Positions 50,718-58,965 of a stretch of DNA of 64,000 nt are shown one piece after another. The stretch is from DASPHG01 sp035629775. GTDB taxonomy: Bacteria > Actinomycetota > Thermoleophilia > Solirubrobacterales > Thermoleophilaceae. Under the pieces are notes generated by a model. It did not search any database. It had not been told where the DNA came from and was given only the letters and a program-made list of their open reading frames with translations. The position numbers were made by a program, and so were the translations under genes. The stretch lies in contig DASPHG010000006.1 of NCBI GenBank assembly GCA_035629775.1, positions 21,461 through 85,460 on the forward strand. Reading direction: 5' to 3'. Positions within the stretch are counted from its first letter, which is position 1; every line of letters starts with the position of its first letter.

Positions 50718-51122
50718 TTGTTCGGGCGCATCGACCATGTCGGCATCGCCGTTTCCTCGATCGAGGAGTCGATCGGCCTCTACGCGAACTCGTTCGAGAT
50801 GGCCGAGCAGCATCGCGAGACGGTCGAGGAGCAGGGCGTCAATGCCGTGCTGCTCGAGGTCGGCGAGGGCCACATCGAGCTGATCGAGCCGCTCTCGCCC
50901 GACTCCGGCGTTGCGAAGTTCATCGAGCGCAAGGGCGAGGGGATCCACCACGTCGCGTACCAGACCGAGGACATCGACACCGCTCTCGAGCGGGTGAAGG
51001 CGGCCGGGCTGCGCCTGATCGACGAGGAGCCGCGCGCCGGCATCCGCGGCAGCCGCGTGGCGTTCCTCCACCCGAAGACGACCGGCGGCGTCCTGACCGA
51101 GCTGGTGGAGCCCGCGCACTGA
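50718..51122 (+). CDS. mce: Methylmalonyl-CoA epimerase
   Basis: The 134-residue vicinal-oxygen-chelate protein has IDHVGIAVSSIEESI, a metal Glu in GHIELIEPL, GIHHVAYQTEDID and FLHPKTTGGVLTELVE, which are diagnostic for the epimerase. It interconverts the two methylmalonyl-CoA epimers in propionate breakdown or synthesis. The start is TTG at 50718; a TAGACT box ends 10 nt before it. The mutase genes are not in the window. Confidence 0.93.
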   Translation: MFGRIDHVGIAVSSIEESIGLYANSFEMAEQHRETVEEQGVNAVLLEVGEGHIELIEPLSPDSGVAKFIERKGEGIHHVAYQTEDIDTALERVKAAGLRLIDEEPRAGIRGSRVAFLHPKTTGGVLTELVEPAH

Positions 51123-51337
51123 TGGCCGACCTTCGGACAAAGGTCGACATCGGCTTCACCGGCGGCCAGGTGCTCGCGCTGCGGGTCGAGAAGGAAGTGT
51201 TCGACACGCTGCGCAAGGCGGTCGAGGGCGAGCAGCGCTTCTACGACCTCGACGCGGGCGACTCGACCGTCACCCTCGACCTGTCGCAGGTGGTCTACCT
51301 GCGGGTCGAGACCGAGGATCACCGCGTCGGGTTCTGA
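51122..51337 (+). CDS. Small conserved-looking protein, possibly DUF3107-like
   Basis: The 71-residue protein starts at an ATG that shares a base with the mce stop (TGATG). It alternates strand-like segments (KVDIGFTGGQVLALRVEK, DSTVTLDLSQVVYLRVET), a pattern similar to small DUF3107 proteins of actinobacteria. It has no catalytic motif. The similarity is by eye only. Confidence 0.6.
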   Translation: MADLRTKVDIGFTGGQVLALRVEKEVFDTLRKAVEGEQRFYDLDAGDSTVTLDLSQVVYLRVETEDHRVGF

Positions 51338-51343
51338 CGAGTC

Positions 51344-51371
51344 GTTGCTCGTTGCTCGTTTCTCGTTGCTC
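51344..51371 (+). repeat. Four tandem GTTGCTC heptamers at the start of the PAP2 gene
   Basis: Units at 51344, 51351, 51358 (GTTTCTC) and 51365 form a 28-nt tandem repeat that contains both candidate TTG starts of the PAP2 gene. A change of one unit would shift the frame by one base. Confidence 0.85.
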
Positions 51372-51728
51372 GGTGAGCACGGGGGGATCTGGTTCGTCAT
51401 CGCTCTTCTTGCGCGGCGTCGGGACGCGGCTCGGACCGTTGCGATCGCCTATGGCGCGAACCAGCTCGTCAAGGTGATCGTTCGGCGTAGGCGGCCGCCC
51501 GTCGAGGGCCGCCTGACCGGCACGCTCTCCGACCTCTCCTATCCATCGGCCCACACCGCCACGTCGGTGGCGGGCGCACGGCGGCTGTCCGAGACGCTCC
51601 CGGCCGCGCCGCTGTGGGTTCTCGCGGCCGCCCTCGCCGGGTCGCGCCTCTACCTGCGCGTTCACCACCCCTCCGACATCGCGGCCGGCGCCGCGCTGGG
51701 CGGTGCCGTCGCCGAGCTCACGCGATGA
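51345..51728 (+). CDS. PAP2-family phosphatase, compact
   Basis: The 127-residue protein has the full acid-phosphatase signature: KVIVRRRRP (K-x6-R-P), YPSAHT (P-S-A-H in place of P-S-G-H) and SRLYLRVHHPSD (S-R-x5-H-x3-D). It may dephosphorylate undecaprenyl pyrophosphate or phosphatidate at the membrane. It is much shorter than usual, with few flanking helices. The start is TTG at 51345 or 51366, inside a heptamer repeat. It overlaps ychF by ATGA. Confidence 0.82.
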   Translation: MLVARFSLLGEHGGIWFVIALLARRRDAARTVAIAYGANQLVKVIVRRRRPPVEGRLTGTLSDLSYPSAHTATSVAGARRLSETLPAAPLWVLAAALAGSRLYLRVHHPSDIAAGAALGGAVAELTR

Positions 51729-52792
51729 AGGTCGGGATCGTCGGGCTCCCGAACGCCGGCAAGTCATCGCTCTTCAACGCGCTCACGAAGGCGGGTGCCG
51801 AGGCGGGCAACTACCCGTTCACGACCGTCGAGCCGAATGTCGCGATCGTCCCGGTGCCCGACGAGCGCCTCGACCGTGTCGCGGAGACGGTGGGCGCGAG
51901 GCCGGTCGTGCACGAGACGATCGCCTTCCACGACATCGCCGGGCTCGTGCGCGGCGCGCACTCGGGTGAGGGGCTCGGCAACAAGTTCCTCGCGAACATC
52001 CGCGAGACCGACGCGATCCTCCACGTCGTCCGGGCGCACGATGACGCGCAGGTGGTCCATCCCGAAGGCCGTGTGGACCCGGCGGCGGACGTGGACACGA
52101 TCGAGACCGAGCTGCTCTACGCGGACCTCGAGCAGGCCGAGCGCCGGCTCGAGCGCGTGGCGAAGCAGGCGAAGTCGCGCGACAAGACGCTCGTCGCGGA
52201 GGAGGGGTGGCTGCGCGACCTGGTCGACGGCCTCCAGTCCGGGCGTCCCGCGCGCGAGTTCCCGCCGCCCGCGGCCGCGCCGGAGGCGCTCCGCAACCTC
52301 CATCCGCTCACGGCGAAGCCCGTCCTGTACGTGGCGAACGTGGGCGAGGACGGCGCGCTCGAGCCGCCGCCAGAGCTCGCGGCTCGCGGCCGGGCCCTCG
52401 CGGTCAGCGCACGGATCGAGTCGGAGCTCGCCGAACTCGACGACGCCGAGGCCGCCGTCATGCGCGCGGATCTCGGTGTGAGCGAGTCGGGTCTCGAGCG
52501 GATCATCAAGGGGGCGTTCGAGCTGCTCCACCTGCTCTCGTTCTTCACGGCGGGCGAGGCGAAGGAGGCGCGCGCGCACGCTGTTCCGCGCGGCACCACC
52601 GCATGGCAGGCCGCCGGCAAGATCCATTCCGACATCCAGCGCGGCTTCGTGCGCGCGGAGGTCGTTCCGTGGGACGTGCTGGTCGAGGGCGGCGGCTACG
52701 CCGGCGCGCGCGACCGCGGCGCGCTGCGCCTCGAGGGCCGCGACTACCCGGTGGCCGACGGCGACGTAATAACGATCAAGTTCACGCCCTAG
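51725..52792 (+). CDS. ychF: Ribosome-binding ATPase YchF
   Basis: The 355-residue protein is an Obg-related P-loop ATPase: GLPNAGKSSLFNALT, GNYPFTTVEPN, a G3 HDIAGLVRGAHSGEGLGN and the C-terminal TGS-like domain with FFTAGEAKEARAH. The G4 site reads VANVGED rather than N-K-x-D, as in YchF proteins that prefer ATP. It binds ribosomes and modulates stress responses. The ATG overlaps the PAP2 stop. Confidence 0.96.
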   Translation: MKVGIVGLPNAGKSSLFNALTKAGAEAGNYPFTTVEPNVAIVPVPDERLDRVAETVGARPVVHETIAFHDIAGLVRGAHSGEGLGNKFLANIRETDAILHVVRAHDDAQVVHPEGRVDPAADVDTIETELLYADLEQAERRLERVAKQAKSRDKTLVAEEGWLRDLVDGLQSGRPAREFPPPAAAPEALRNLHPLTAKPVLYVANVGEDGALEPPPELAARGRALAVSARIESELAELDDAEAAVMRADLGVSESGLERIIKGAFELLHLLSFFTAGEAKEARAHAVPRGTTAWQAAGKIHSDIQRGFVRAEVVPWDVLVEGGGYAGARDRGALRLEGRDYPVADGDVITIKFTP

Positions 52793-52799
52793 AGGCCGG

Positions 52800-53555
52800 C
52801 TACGCGTCGGCGGCGCGGCGGAGGCCGCGCATGGCGAACAGTCCGAAGAAGAGCGCGAGCCCGGCGAGCGCAGCAAGCGCCTTCCAAGTGTGCGCCCAGT
52901 CGACGCCGTAGACCGACATCTGGCGGACGCCCTCGACGATGAAGCGCACCGGGTTGTAGCGGGCGACCTCCTGGTACCAGCCCGTGAGCAGGTCGAGCGG
53001 CGCGTAGGCGGTCGTGAACAGCACCATCATGAAAGCCCCCGCCTGCATCAAGGGCGCCGCCTGCTGCGTTCGGAAGTAGAGCGCGAGGATGATCGCGTAG
53101 CAGGCGACCGTCGCCGCGAACGCGGCGGCGAGGGCGACGGCCAACAGCAGCGCGTCCACGCCCTGGATGCCCACCCCGAACGCGATGGCGATGGTGATCA
53201 CCACAGTGATCGGCATCAGGGAGCGAAGGCTCGCCGAGAACACATGCCCGGCGAGCAGCGAGCTCCGTGACAGCGGCGACACGTAAAGCCGATCGAACCA
53301 TCCCTGCTCGATATCGCGCGCGAGGTTCACACCGGTCGCGGCGCCCGAGAACGTCGCGCTCTGCATCACGCTGATCGGGAGGATGAACGCCATGAAGTCG
53401 CTCGTAGAGAACCCGGGGAGCAGCGTGAGCTTCCCGAACACGGCCGTCAGCCCGAGCAGGAACAGGGTGGGCGCGGCGATGCCAGGGATCGCCGCGCCGG
53501 GAACGCGGATCACCTCGTTGATCGCGCGCCGCATGAGAAGCCACGTGCCGCGCAT
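52800..53555 (-). CDS. ABC-2 type exporter permease (second)
   Basis: The 251-residue protein has six hydrophobic segments and the ABC-2 permease pattern with EQGWFDRLYVSPLSRSSLLAG after the second helix and a late YNPVRFIVEGVR. It pairs with the permease and ATPase upstream to form a DrrAB-type heterodimeric exporter, which could pump a lipid or a toxic compound. Its ATG shares one base with the preceding stop. Confidence 0.9.
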   Translation of the reverse strand: MRGTWLLMRRAINEVIRVPGAAIPGIAAPTLFLLGLTAVFGKLTLLPGFSTSDFMAFILPISVMQSATFSGAATGVNLARDIEQGWFDRLYVSPLSRSSLLAGHVFSASLRSLMPITVVITIAIAFGVGIQGVDALLLAVALAAAFAATVACYAIILALYFRTQQAAPLMQAGAFMMVLFTTAYAPLDLLTGWYQEVARYNPVRFIVEGVRQMSVYGVDWAHTWKALAALAGLALFFGLFAMRGLRRAADA

Positions 53556-54370
53556 CAGCCGGCGAGCCTCTTCCTGAGACCCCACACGCTCAGCGCCGCG
53601 CCCAGCGCCATCACGCCGGCGATCGCAAGCATCCCCTTGAGCACCGGCCCTGCGGAGATGTCCGACACGATCGGGTCGCGGATCCCCTCCGCGATGAAGC
53701 TCATCGGGTTCCAGTCGGAGATGGACCTCGCCGGCTCGAGCAGCAGGTCGGCCGGGAAGAACGCCGACGAGAGGAAGATGATCACGAAGACGATCGGGAA
53801 GATCCCCTGCACCACGCTCACCGTGCCGCTGCGGAGCGCGAGCGCAGCCCCGAAACCACCCCACGCCGCCGCGCAGGCCGACGCCATGAGGACGACGAGC
53901 AGCGCGCCCAGCACGCCACCCTGGATCTCCGCGCCGAAGAGGAGGCCGATCGATACGAACCAGATGCCCGAGATGACGCCCATCACGGCGGTCGAGGCGA
54001 GCCGGCCGACGACGATCGCAGTCCGTGAGATCGGTGACGCGATCAGGCGGTCCATGAATCCCGACTCGATGTCCAGCGCGAGCGCGATGCCGCCGCTGAC
54101 CGCGGAGAGCATGGTCGACTGGACGATCGCGCCCGCGAGCTCGAAGTCGAGAAACCCTGCGACGTCGGGGAACGCCGGGATGTCCGTGGCACGCCCGGCC
54201 CCGCCGACGTTCACCGCCAGGAAAAGCGTCGGGAAGATGAGGATCGGCATGAGGAACTGAGGCCGGCGGAATGCCTGCCTGAGCGAGCGCATCGACAGCG
54301 CCGCTACGACGCGCGCGTTCGCGACTACGCCGGGCGAGGGCCGAAGTCGTGCTCCCACTCCGCCGGTCAA
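53555..54370 (-). CDS. ABC-2 type exporter permease (first)
   Basis: The 271-residue protein has six hydrophobic segments and ESGFMDRLIASPISRTAIVVGRL, the conserved loop of DrrB-like permeases, plus WNPMSFIAEGIRD near the end. It starts at TTG 54370, overlapping the ATPase stop (TTGA). The two permeases are clearly paralogous and likely form one transmembrane pore. Confidence 0.9.
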   Translation of the reverse strand: MTGGVGARLRPSPGVVANARVVAALSMRSLRQAFRRPQFLMPILIFPTLFLAVNVGGAGRATDIPAFPDVAGFLDFELAGAIVQSTMLSAVSGGIALALDIESGFMDRLIASPISRTAIVVGRLASTAVMGVISGIWFVSIGLLFGAEIQGGVLGALLVVLMASACAAAWGGFGAALALRSGTVSVVQGIFPIVFVIIFLSSAFFPADLLLEPARSISDWNPMSFIAEGIRDPIVSDISAGPVLKGMLAIAGVMALGAALSVWGLRKRLAG

Positions 54371-55347
54371 GCGGGTTCCGGCTCCGGCTGTTGCTCCTCG
54401 GCGTCCGCCCCTTCGAGGTGGCGGCCAGTCTTCGCGAGAAAGACGTCGTCGAGCGACGGCTCGACCAGATGCAGGTCATGAACCGCGATCCCGGCTTCAT
54501 CCAGCGCGCGGATGATCGGGGCTATCCCGGCCGCGCCCTCCTCGAGCGCGACCACTGTCACCCCATCCTTCGGCGGCAGCGGCTCGCCGAAGCGGCTCAG
54601 CACCTGCTCGCACGCCTCCGGGCTGCCCTCGGCGAGCTTCAGCTCGAGCCGCGGCTTCCCGACCTGCGCCTTCAGCTGGCTCGGTGTCCCCTCGGCCGCC
54701 ATCCGGCCCTCGTCGATGATCCCGACGCGGTCCGCGAGCTGGTCGGCCTCCTCCAGGTACTGGGTGGTCAGGAAGACGGTCGTCCCTTCGTCGTTCAGCT
54801 TCCGGACCTCCTCCCAGATCGCGGCGCGGCTGGCCGGGTCGAGCCCGGTCGTCGGCTCGTCCAGGAAGAGCACGGACGGCTCGTGCACGAGCGCGGTTCC
54901 GAGGTCGAGCCGCCGGCGCATGCCGCCCGAGTACGTGCCCACGCGGCGGTTGGCCGCGTTCGTCAGGCCGACGCGCGCGATCAGCTCGTCGCCGCGGCGC
55001 CGCGCCTCGGCCTTCGGGATCCCGTGGAGGGTTCCCTGCAGCTCCATGAGCTCGCGCCCGGTCATGAGCGGGTCCAGCGCGGCCTCCTGAAGCGCGACGC
55101 CGATCGCCCGCCTGACCTTGGCGGACTCCTTCACCACGTCGAACCCGGCGACGGTCGCGCTGCCGCCGGTCGGGCGGAGGAGCGTCGTGAGCATCCGCAC
55201 TGTCGTGGTCTTGCCGGCGCCGTTCGGCCCCAGGAAGGCATAGATCTCGCCCTCGGCGACCTCGAGGTCGACACCCTGAACGGCCTTGACGCCGCCGTCG
55301 AAGGTGCGTTCCAGGCTGTTGACTTCGATCGCGGCCAAGCCGCTCAT
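54367..55347 (-). CDS. DrrA-like ABC transporter ATPase
   Basis: The 326-residue ATPase has Walker A GPNGAGKTT, signature YSGGMRRRLDLG, Walker B VLFLDEPTTGLDP, His-switch-region Gln TTQYLEEAD, and a C-terminal DrrA-type extension with LVEPSLDDVFL. The family drives efflux of daunorubicin-type drugs, lipids or siderophores. The Pro/Glu-rich tail is likely disordered. First gene of the exporter operon. Confidence 0.93.
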   Translation of the reverse strand: MSGLAAIEVNSLERTFDGGVKAVQGVDLEVAEGEIYAFLGPNGAGKTTTVRMLTTLLRPTGGSATVAGFDVVKESAKVRRAIGVALQEAALDPLMTGRELMELQGTLHGIPKAEARRRGDELIARVGLTNAANRRVGTYSGGMRRRLDLGTALVHEPSVLFLDEPTTGLDPASRAAIWEEVRKLNDEGTTVFLTTQYLEEADQLADRVGIIDEGRMAAEGTPSQLKAQVGKPRLELKLAEGSPEACEQVLSRFGEPLPPKDGVTVVALEEGAAGIAPIIRALDEAGIAVHDLHLVEPSLDDVFLAKTGRHLEGADAEEQQPEPEPA

Positions 55348-55369
55348 CCTAGGGAGGCGGAGGGCTCGG

Positions 55370-55879
55370 CTATGTGACCTGCGTCAGCCGGAGCACGGGG
55401 ACTCGACGGATGCCCGCGGTCTTCTCCTCGTACATCCCGTAGCCCTCGTAGACCTGCTTCGCCTTCGCGTACAGGGCGTCGCGCTCGGGGCCCTCCACCT
55501 CCGCCGCCCGGTAGCGCTCCGAGCGCCCGCCGGCGGTGAGCGTGACCTCGTCCGCGGCCATCACGTTGTGGTACCAGGCGGGCAGCTTCGGGCGGCCGAA
55601 GCTCGACGCCATCAGGATCACGTCGTCGCCCTCGGTGAAGTAGACGAGCGGCACCGTGCGCTCGACTCCGCTCCTTCGGCCCGGCGCTGTCAATAGCACC
55701 GTGGGCATGGCGCCGAAGGTCAGGCTCAGGCGCCCGCCCGTCGCGCGCATCAGCTTCGGGTCGATTCGTGCGGCGACGTTGATCCCGTACCAGAGGCCCG
55801 CCTTCGACATCGCGAATGGCAGCAGCGCGCGCTTCAGCCGCGCTGGCGGCCGGCCGGGATCGACCCTGGGTATCGCCAC
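55370..55879 (-). CDS. Deazaflavin (F420)-dependent nitroreductase-family oxidoreductase
   Basis: The 169-residue protein matches the Ddn-like split-barrel family: LTAPGRRSGVERTVPLVYF, VILMASSFGRPKLPAWYHN and GEV-like AAEVEGPERDALYAKAKQVYEGY. Such enzymes use reduced F420 to reduce quinones or nitro compounds. It implies the cell makes F420 or a related deazaflavin. The GTG start at 55879 is 4 nt from the SpoIID-like stop region. Confidence 0.9.
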   Translation of the reverse strand: MAIPRVDPGRPPARLKRALLPFAMSKAGLWYGINVAARIDPKLMRATGGRLSLTFGAMPTVLLTAPGRRSGVERTVPLVYFTEGDDVILMASSFGRPKLPAWYHNVMAADEVTLTAGGRSERYRAAEVEGPERDALYAKAKQVYEGYGMYEEKTAGIRRVPVLRLTQVT

Positions 55880-55883
55880 GCGC

Positions 55884-57227
55884 CTAGCGTACGCGCACGG
55901 TGGGGCCGGCATCGCCGGCCGAGAGCACCCGGTATACGCCGCGCGTCCGGACCGGGATCCGGTAGCGCCCCGAGCGGCCGAGGCGGTCCTCGTCGACGCG
56001 CTTCCAGCCGTCCTCTGTGCGGCGCTCGAGCACGACCTGCGCGCCGGGGCGCGCCGGGGTGATGCTGCCCGCGATGTCGCGCGCCCGGGCACGCGAGCCG
56101 GCGCCCGCGACCGCTGCGCCGGCGGTGGAGCCGCGCGAACGGATCCGCTTGAACCGCTCGGGCGCGTCGCGGAGGACCAGCGCGGCACGGATGCCGCTCC
56201 AGCCGTGCAGGCGGCGCTTCCCGGCTGTCCCGCGGAAGACCGCGTAGACGATGCGGCCGGAGACGCCGCGCCTCTGCACCTTCACCGACCGCAGGGTGCC
56301 GACGCCGAGCGAGGCGCCCAGGGCACGCGCGCTGTAGCCGAGCTGCCAGCGGTGATACGGCGAGAAGCGGTCCCACGGATCGCGCACGCCGCGGATGTAG
56401 GCGAGCCGCGAGCCGCCCGTGAAGATGTTCTCGATGTCCTCGGTGTGGCCGCCGGAGGTGGAATGGAAGTACGCGACGATGACCTTGCCCCTGTGCTTGA
56501 GCACCACGCCGCGGGTCTTCGCCACCGCGCGGTTCGTACTCGGCTGCTCGGCGCTGTACCCGCCGTAGACCTGTGAGGCGGTCGTGTCGTAGTGGTCGAA
56601 GACGGCGTTGCCGGTGCCCGTGCCGAGCGCGTACGAGCGCGCGGCGACGGCCTGCGCCTTGAGCGCCTCGATCGGCCAGCTCGCCGGTGACTCGAGCGGC
56701 ACGACCCCGCGGATGTAGTTCTCGAGCTCGACCTTGTTCACCGCGGTCACGCCGCCGGACAGGCCGGGGCGGTACTCGATCACGTCGCGGTAGGTGCCCT
56801 TGCCGGCCACGCTGACGCGTCCGCCGGGGCCCATCACGCGCAGGACGCCCGCCTTGGCCGCGACCCGCTTGCCGCGCGGGTTGCGGACCACGATCCGGGA
56901 ACCCTTGCGGTGCACGCTGTAGGCGCGGCGTGCGCTGACGCGGTGGCGGCCGACCCGGTTGGCGCCGCTGAAGGTGCTCTGCGGCACGCTCGCCAGGAGC
57001 AGCACGCGCACCGTGCCCTTCGCCTTGCCGAACCGGGTGTTCCGGTAGTAGTGGCTGACGATCTTGCGGTAGCCGCGGCCGGCGCGAGCCTGGCCGTAGG
57101 CGCCGTACTGGCTCATGCCGAGGCCGTGGCCCCAGCCGCCGCCCTTGACGACCCAGCGGGTCTTCGCCTCGGCCGACACGGCCGTGGGCAAGGTGAGGAG
57201 GGCTGTGATGAGCAGCAGTCGTCGCAT
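55884..57227 (-). CDS. SpoIID/LytB-domain secreted protein
   Basis: The 447-residue exported protein has a signal peptide, a GGGWGHGLGMSQYGAYG motif close to the N-terminus, and the SpoIID core LENYIRGVVPLESPASWP with the catalytic-type Glu, then ALKAQAVAARSYAL and STSGGHTEDIE. SpoIID-type enzymes cut denuded peptidoglycan glycan strands. A long basic C-terminal region with a beta-rich repeat follows. It likely acts in cell-wall remodelling; it is not evidence of sporulation by itself. Confidence 0.9.
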   Translation of the reverse strand: MRRLLLITALLTLPTAVSAEAKTRWVVKGGGWGHGLGMSQYGAYGQARAGRGYRKIVSHYYRNTRFGKAKGTVRVLLLASVPQSTFSGANRVGRHRVSARRAYSVHRKGSRIVVRNPRGKRVAAKAGVLRVMGPGGRVSVAGKGTYRDVIEYRPGLSGGVTAVNKVELENYIRGVVPLESPASWPIEALKAQAVAARSYALGTGTGNAVFDHYDTTASQVYGGYSAEQPSTNRAVAKTRGVVLKHRGKVIVAYFHSTSGGHTEDIENIFTGGSRLAYIRGVRDPWDRFSPYHRWQLGYSARALGASLGVGTLRSVKVQRRGVSGRIVYAVFRGTAGKRRLHGWSGIRAALVLRDAPERFKRIRSRGSTAGAAVAGAGSRARARDIAGSITPARPGAQVVLERRTEDGWKRVDEDRLGRSGRYRIPVRTRGVYRVLSAGDAGPTVRVR

Positions 57228-57285
57228 GTCGAGGTGAGGGACCCCCGCCGGGAGTGGGCACCCTCTCCTGACGTTATCGGCACAG

Positions 57286-57313
57286 GTTCAAGAACCTTTG
57301 AGGGCGGTAAGTT
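57286..57313 (+). promoter_or_regulatory. Promoter of the ThDP decarboxylase operon with inverted repeat
   Basis: TAAGTT at 57308-57313 ends 8 nt before the ATG at 57322, with no ribosome-binding site. GGTTC-AA-GAACC at 57286-57297 lies in the -35 area and could be an operator. Confidence 0.5.
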
Positions 57314-57321
57314 GCGTTTCG

Positions 57322-58965
57322 ATGGCCAAGCGCAAGGCGTCAGACGTCTTCGTCGAGTGCCTCGAGGCCGAGGGCGTCACCCACGTCTTCGGGATCCCGG
57401 GCGAGGAGACGCTCGACCTGAACCAGTCGCTGGCCGATTCCTCGGTCGAGTTCGTTCCGGTCCGGCACGAGCAGGGCGGCGCCTACATGGCCGACGTCTA
57501 CGGCCGCCTGACGGGGCGCCCGGGTGTCTGCCTGGGCACGCTCGGGCCGGGGGCGCTCAACCTGGTCACCGCGGTCGCCGATGCCTACCTCGACCGTGCG
57601 CCGCTCGTCGCGCTCACCGGTCAGAGCGACCTCGAGCGCATGCACAAGGAGTCCCACCAGTACGTGGACCTGCTGCGCGTAATGCGGCCGATCACGAAGT
57701 GGAACGCCCGCCTGTCGGACCCGAACATCATCCCCGAGGTCGTCCGCAAGGCGTTCAAGACGGCGGAGTCGGAGAAGCCCGGCGCGACGCACATCGAGCT
57801 GCCGGAGGACGTCATGGAGGCCGAGCTCGACGCGGAGCCGCTGCCGCGCCGGACGCCGGTGCAACCCGAGCCGGCCGCGCGCGAGCTGCTGAAGGCGGCC
57901 GACCTCGTGCGGGGAGCGCTCAACCCGGTGGCGCTGGCGGGGAACGGCGTGGTCCGCGGCGGCGCGGCGCCCGCGCTGCGCGAGTTCTGCCGGGCGACCG
58001 GGATCGCTGTGGCCTCCACGTTCATGGCCAAGGGGCTGCTGCCGTACGACGACCCGCATATGCTCGGGTCGGTCGGCCTGCAGTCGGGCGACTACAGGAT
58101 GGCGGGCTTCGAGGAGGCGGACCTCGTGCTGGCGATCGGCTACGACCTGGTCGAGCACGCGCCGAAGCACTGGAACCCCGGTGGCGACAAGACGATCATC
58201 TGCATCGACTCGCTGCCGGCCGAGATCGACGCGTACTTCCTGCCGGAGGTGGAGCTCGTCGGCGACATCTACCACATCCTCGCGCGCCTCTCGGAGGAGT
58301 GCCGGCACGTCCCGCACGCGGGCGGATCGAGCCGCCTCCGCGACGTCGTCCAGGGCCGATTTGCCGCCGCGAAGGACGATGCCGAGTTCCCGATGCACCC
58401 GCCGCGCGCCCTGTACGAGATCCGCCAGGCGCTCGGCCGCGAGGACATCCTGATCTCAGACGTGGGGCTGCACAAGCTGTGGATCGGGCGGATGTTCCCG
58501 GCGTTCGAGCCGAACACGGTGCTGATCGCCAACGGGTTGGCCGGGATGGGTTTCGCGGTCCCCGCGGCGATCGCCGCAAAGCTCGTACATCCGAAGCGCA
58601 AGGTGGTGACGGTGAACGGCGACGGCGGCTTCCTCATGAACTGCCAGGAGCTCGAGACCGCGCGCCGGCTGAAGACCCCGTTCGTCAACGTCATCTGGGA
58701 GAACCACCAGTACGGATCGATCGTCTGGAAGCAGGACAAGAAGTTCGGCCGCCACTTCGGCGTCGACTTCACCAACCCCGACTTCGTGCAGCTCGCCGAG
58801 TCGTTCGGGCTTCCCGCGTGGCGGTGCGAGTCCGTCGAGGACTTCCCCGCGCGGCTCACGCACGCGCTCGGGCTCGACCTGCCGTCGGTGATCGTGCTGC
58901 CCATTGACTACTCGCTCGACGTTGCGATCGATGCGGAGCTGGGTACCGAGACGGTGGCCACATGA
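57322..58965 (+). CDS. ThDP-dependent decarboxylase, probable 2-oxoglutarate decarboxylase
   Basis: The 547-residue enzyme has the acetolactate-synthase-like fold: VRHEQGGAYMADVYGRLTG with the catalytic Glu50, central FAD-like domain, and a GDGGFLMN ThDP motif. Several features differ from acetolactate synthase: GIPGEETLD replaces F-G-Y-P-G-G, and ERMHKESHQYVDLL and RPITKWN match the cyanobacterial 2-oxoglutarate decarboxylase group. It would decarboxylate 2-oxoglutarate to succinic semialdehyde. It overlaps the semialdehyde dehydrogenase gene by ATGA. Acetolactate synthase or a benzoylformate-like decarboxylase are alternatives. Confidence 0.78.
   Translation: MAKRKASDVFVECLEAEGVTHVFGIPGEETLDLNQSLADSSVEFVPVRHEQGGAYMADVYGRLTGRPGVCLGTLGPGALNLVTAVADAYLDRAPLVALTGQSDLERMHKESHQYVDLLRVMRPITKWNARLSDPNIIPEVVRKAFKTAESEKPGATHIELPEDVMEAELDAEPLPRRTPVQPEPAARELLKAADLVRGALNPVALAGNGVVRGGAAPALREFCRATGIAVASTFMAKGLLPYDDPHMLGSVGLQSGDYRMAGFEEADLVLAIGYDLVEHAPKHWNPGGDKTIICIDSLPAEIDAYFLPEVELVGDIYHILARLSEECRHVPHAGGSSRLRDVVQGRFAAAKDDAEFPMHPPRALYEIRQALGREDILISDVGLHKLWIGRMFPAFEPNTVLIANGLAGMGFAVPAAIAAKLVHPKRKVVTVNGDGGFLMNCQELETARRLKTPFVNVIWENHQYGSIVWKQDKKFGRHFGVDFTNPDFVQLAESFGLPAWRCESVEDFPARLTHALGLDLPSVIVLPIDYSLDVAIDAELGTETVAT

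Noticed and set aside
55884..57227. Evidence for sporulation from the SpoIID-like gene
   Set aside because: SpoIID/LytB domains occur in many non-sporulating bacteria, and no other sporulation gene is in the window.
57322..58965. Acetolactate synthase large subunit (ilvB)
   Set aside because: The F-G-Y-P-G-G motif is replaced by GIPGEE, there is no ilvN or ilvC next to it, and it is coupled to a semialdehyde dehydrogenase gene.
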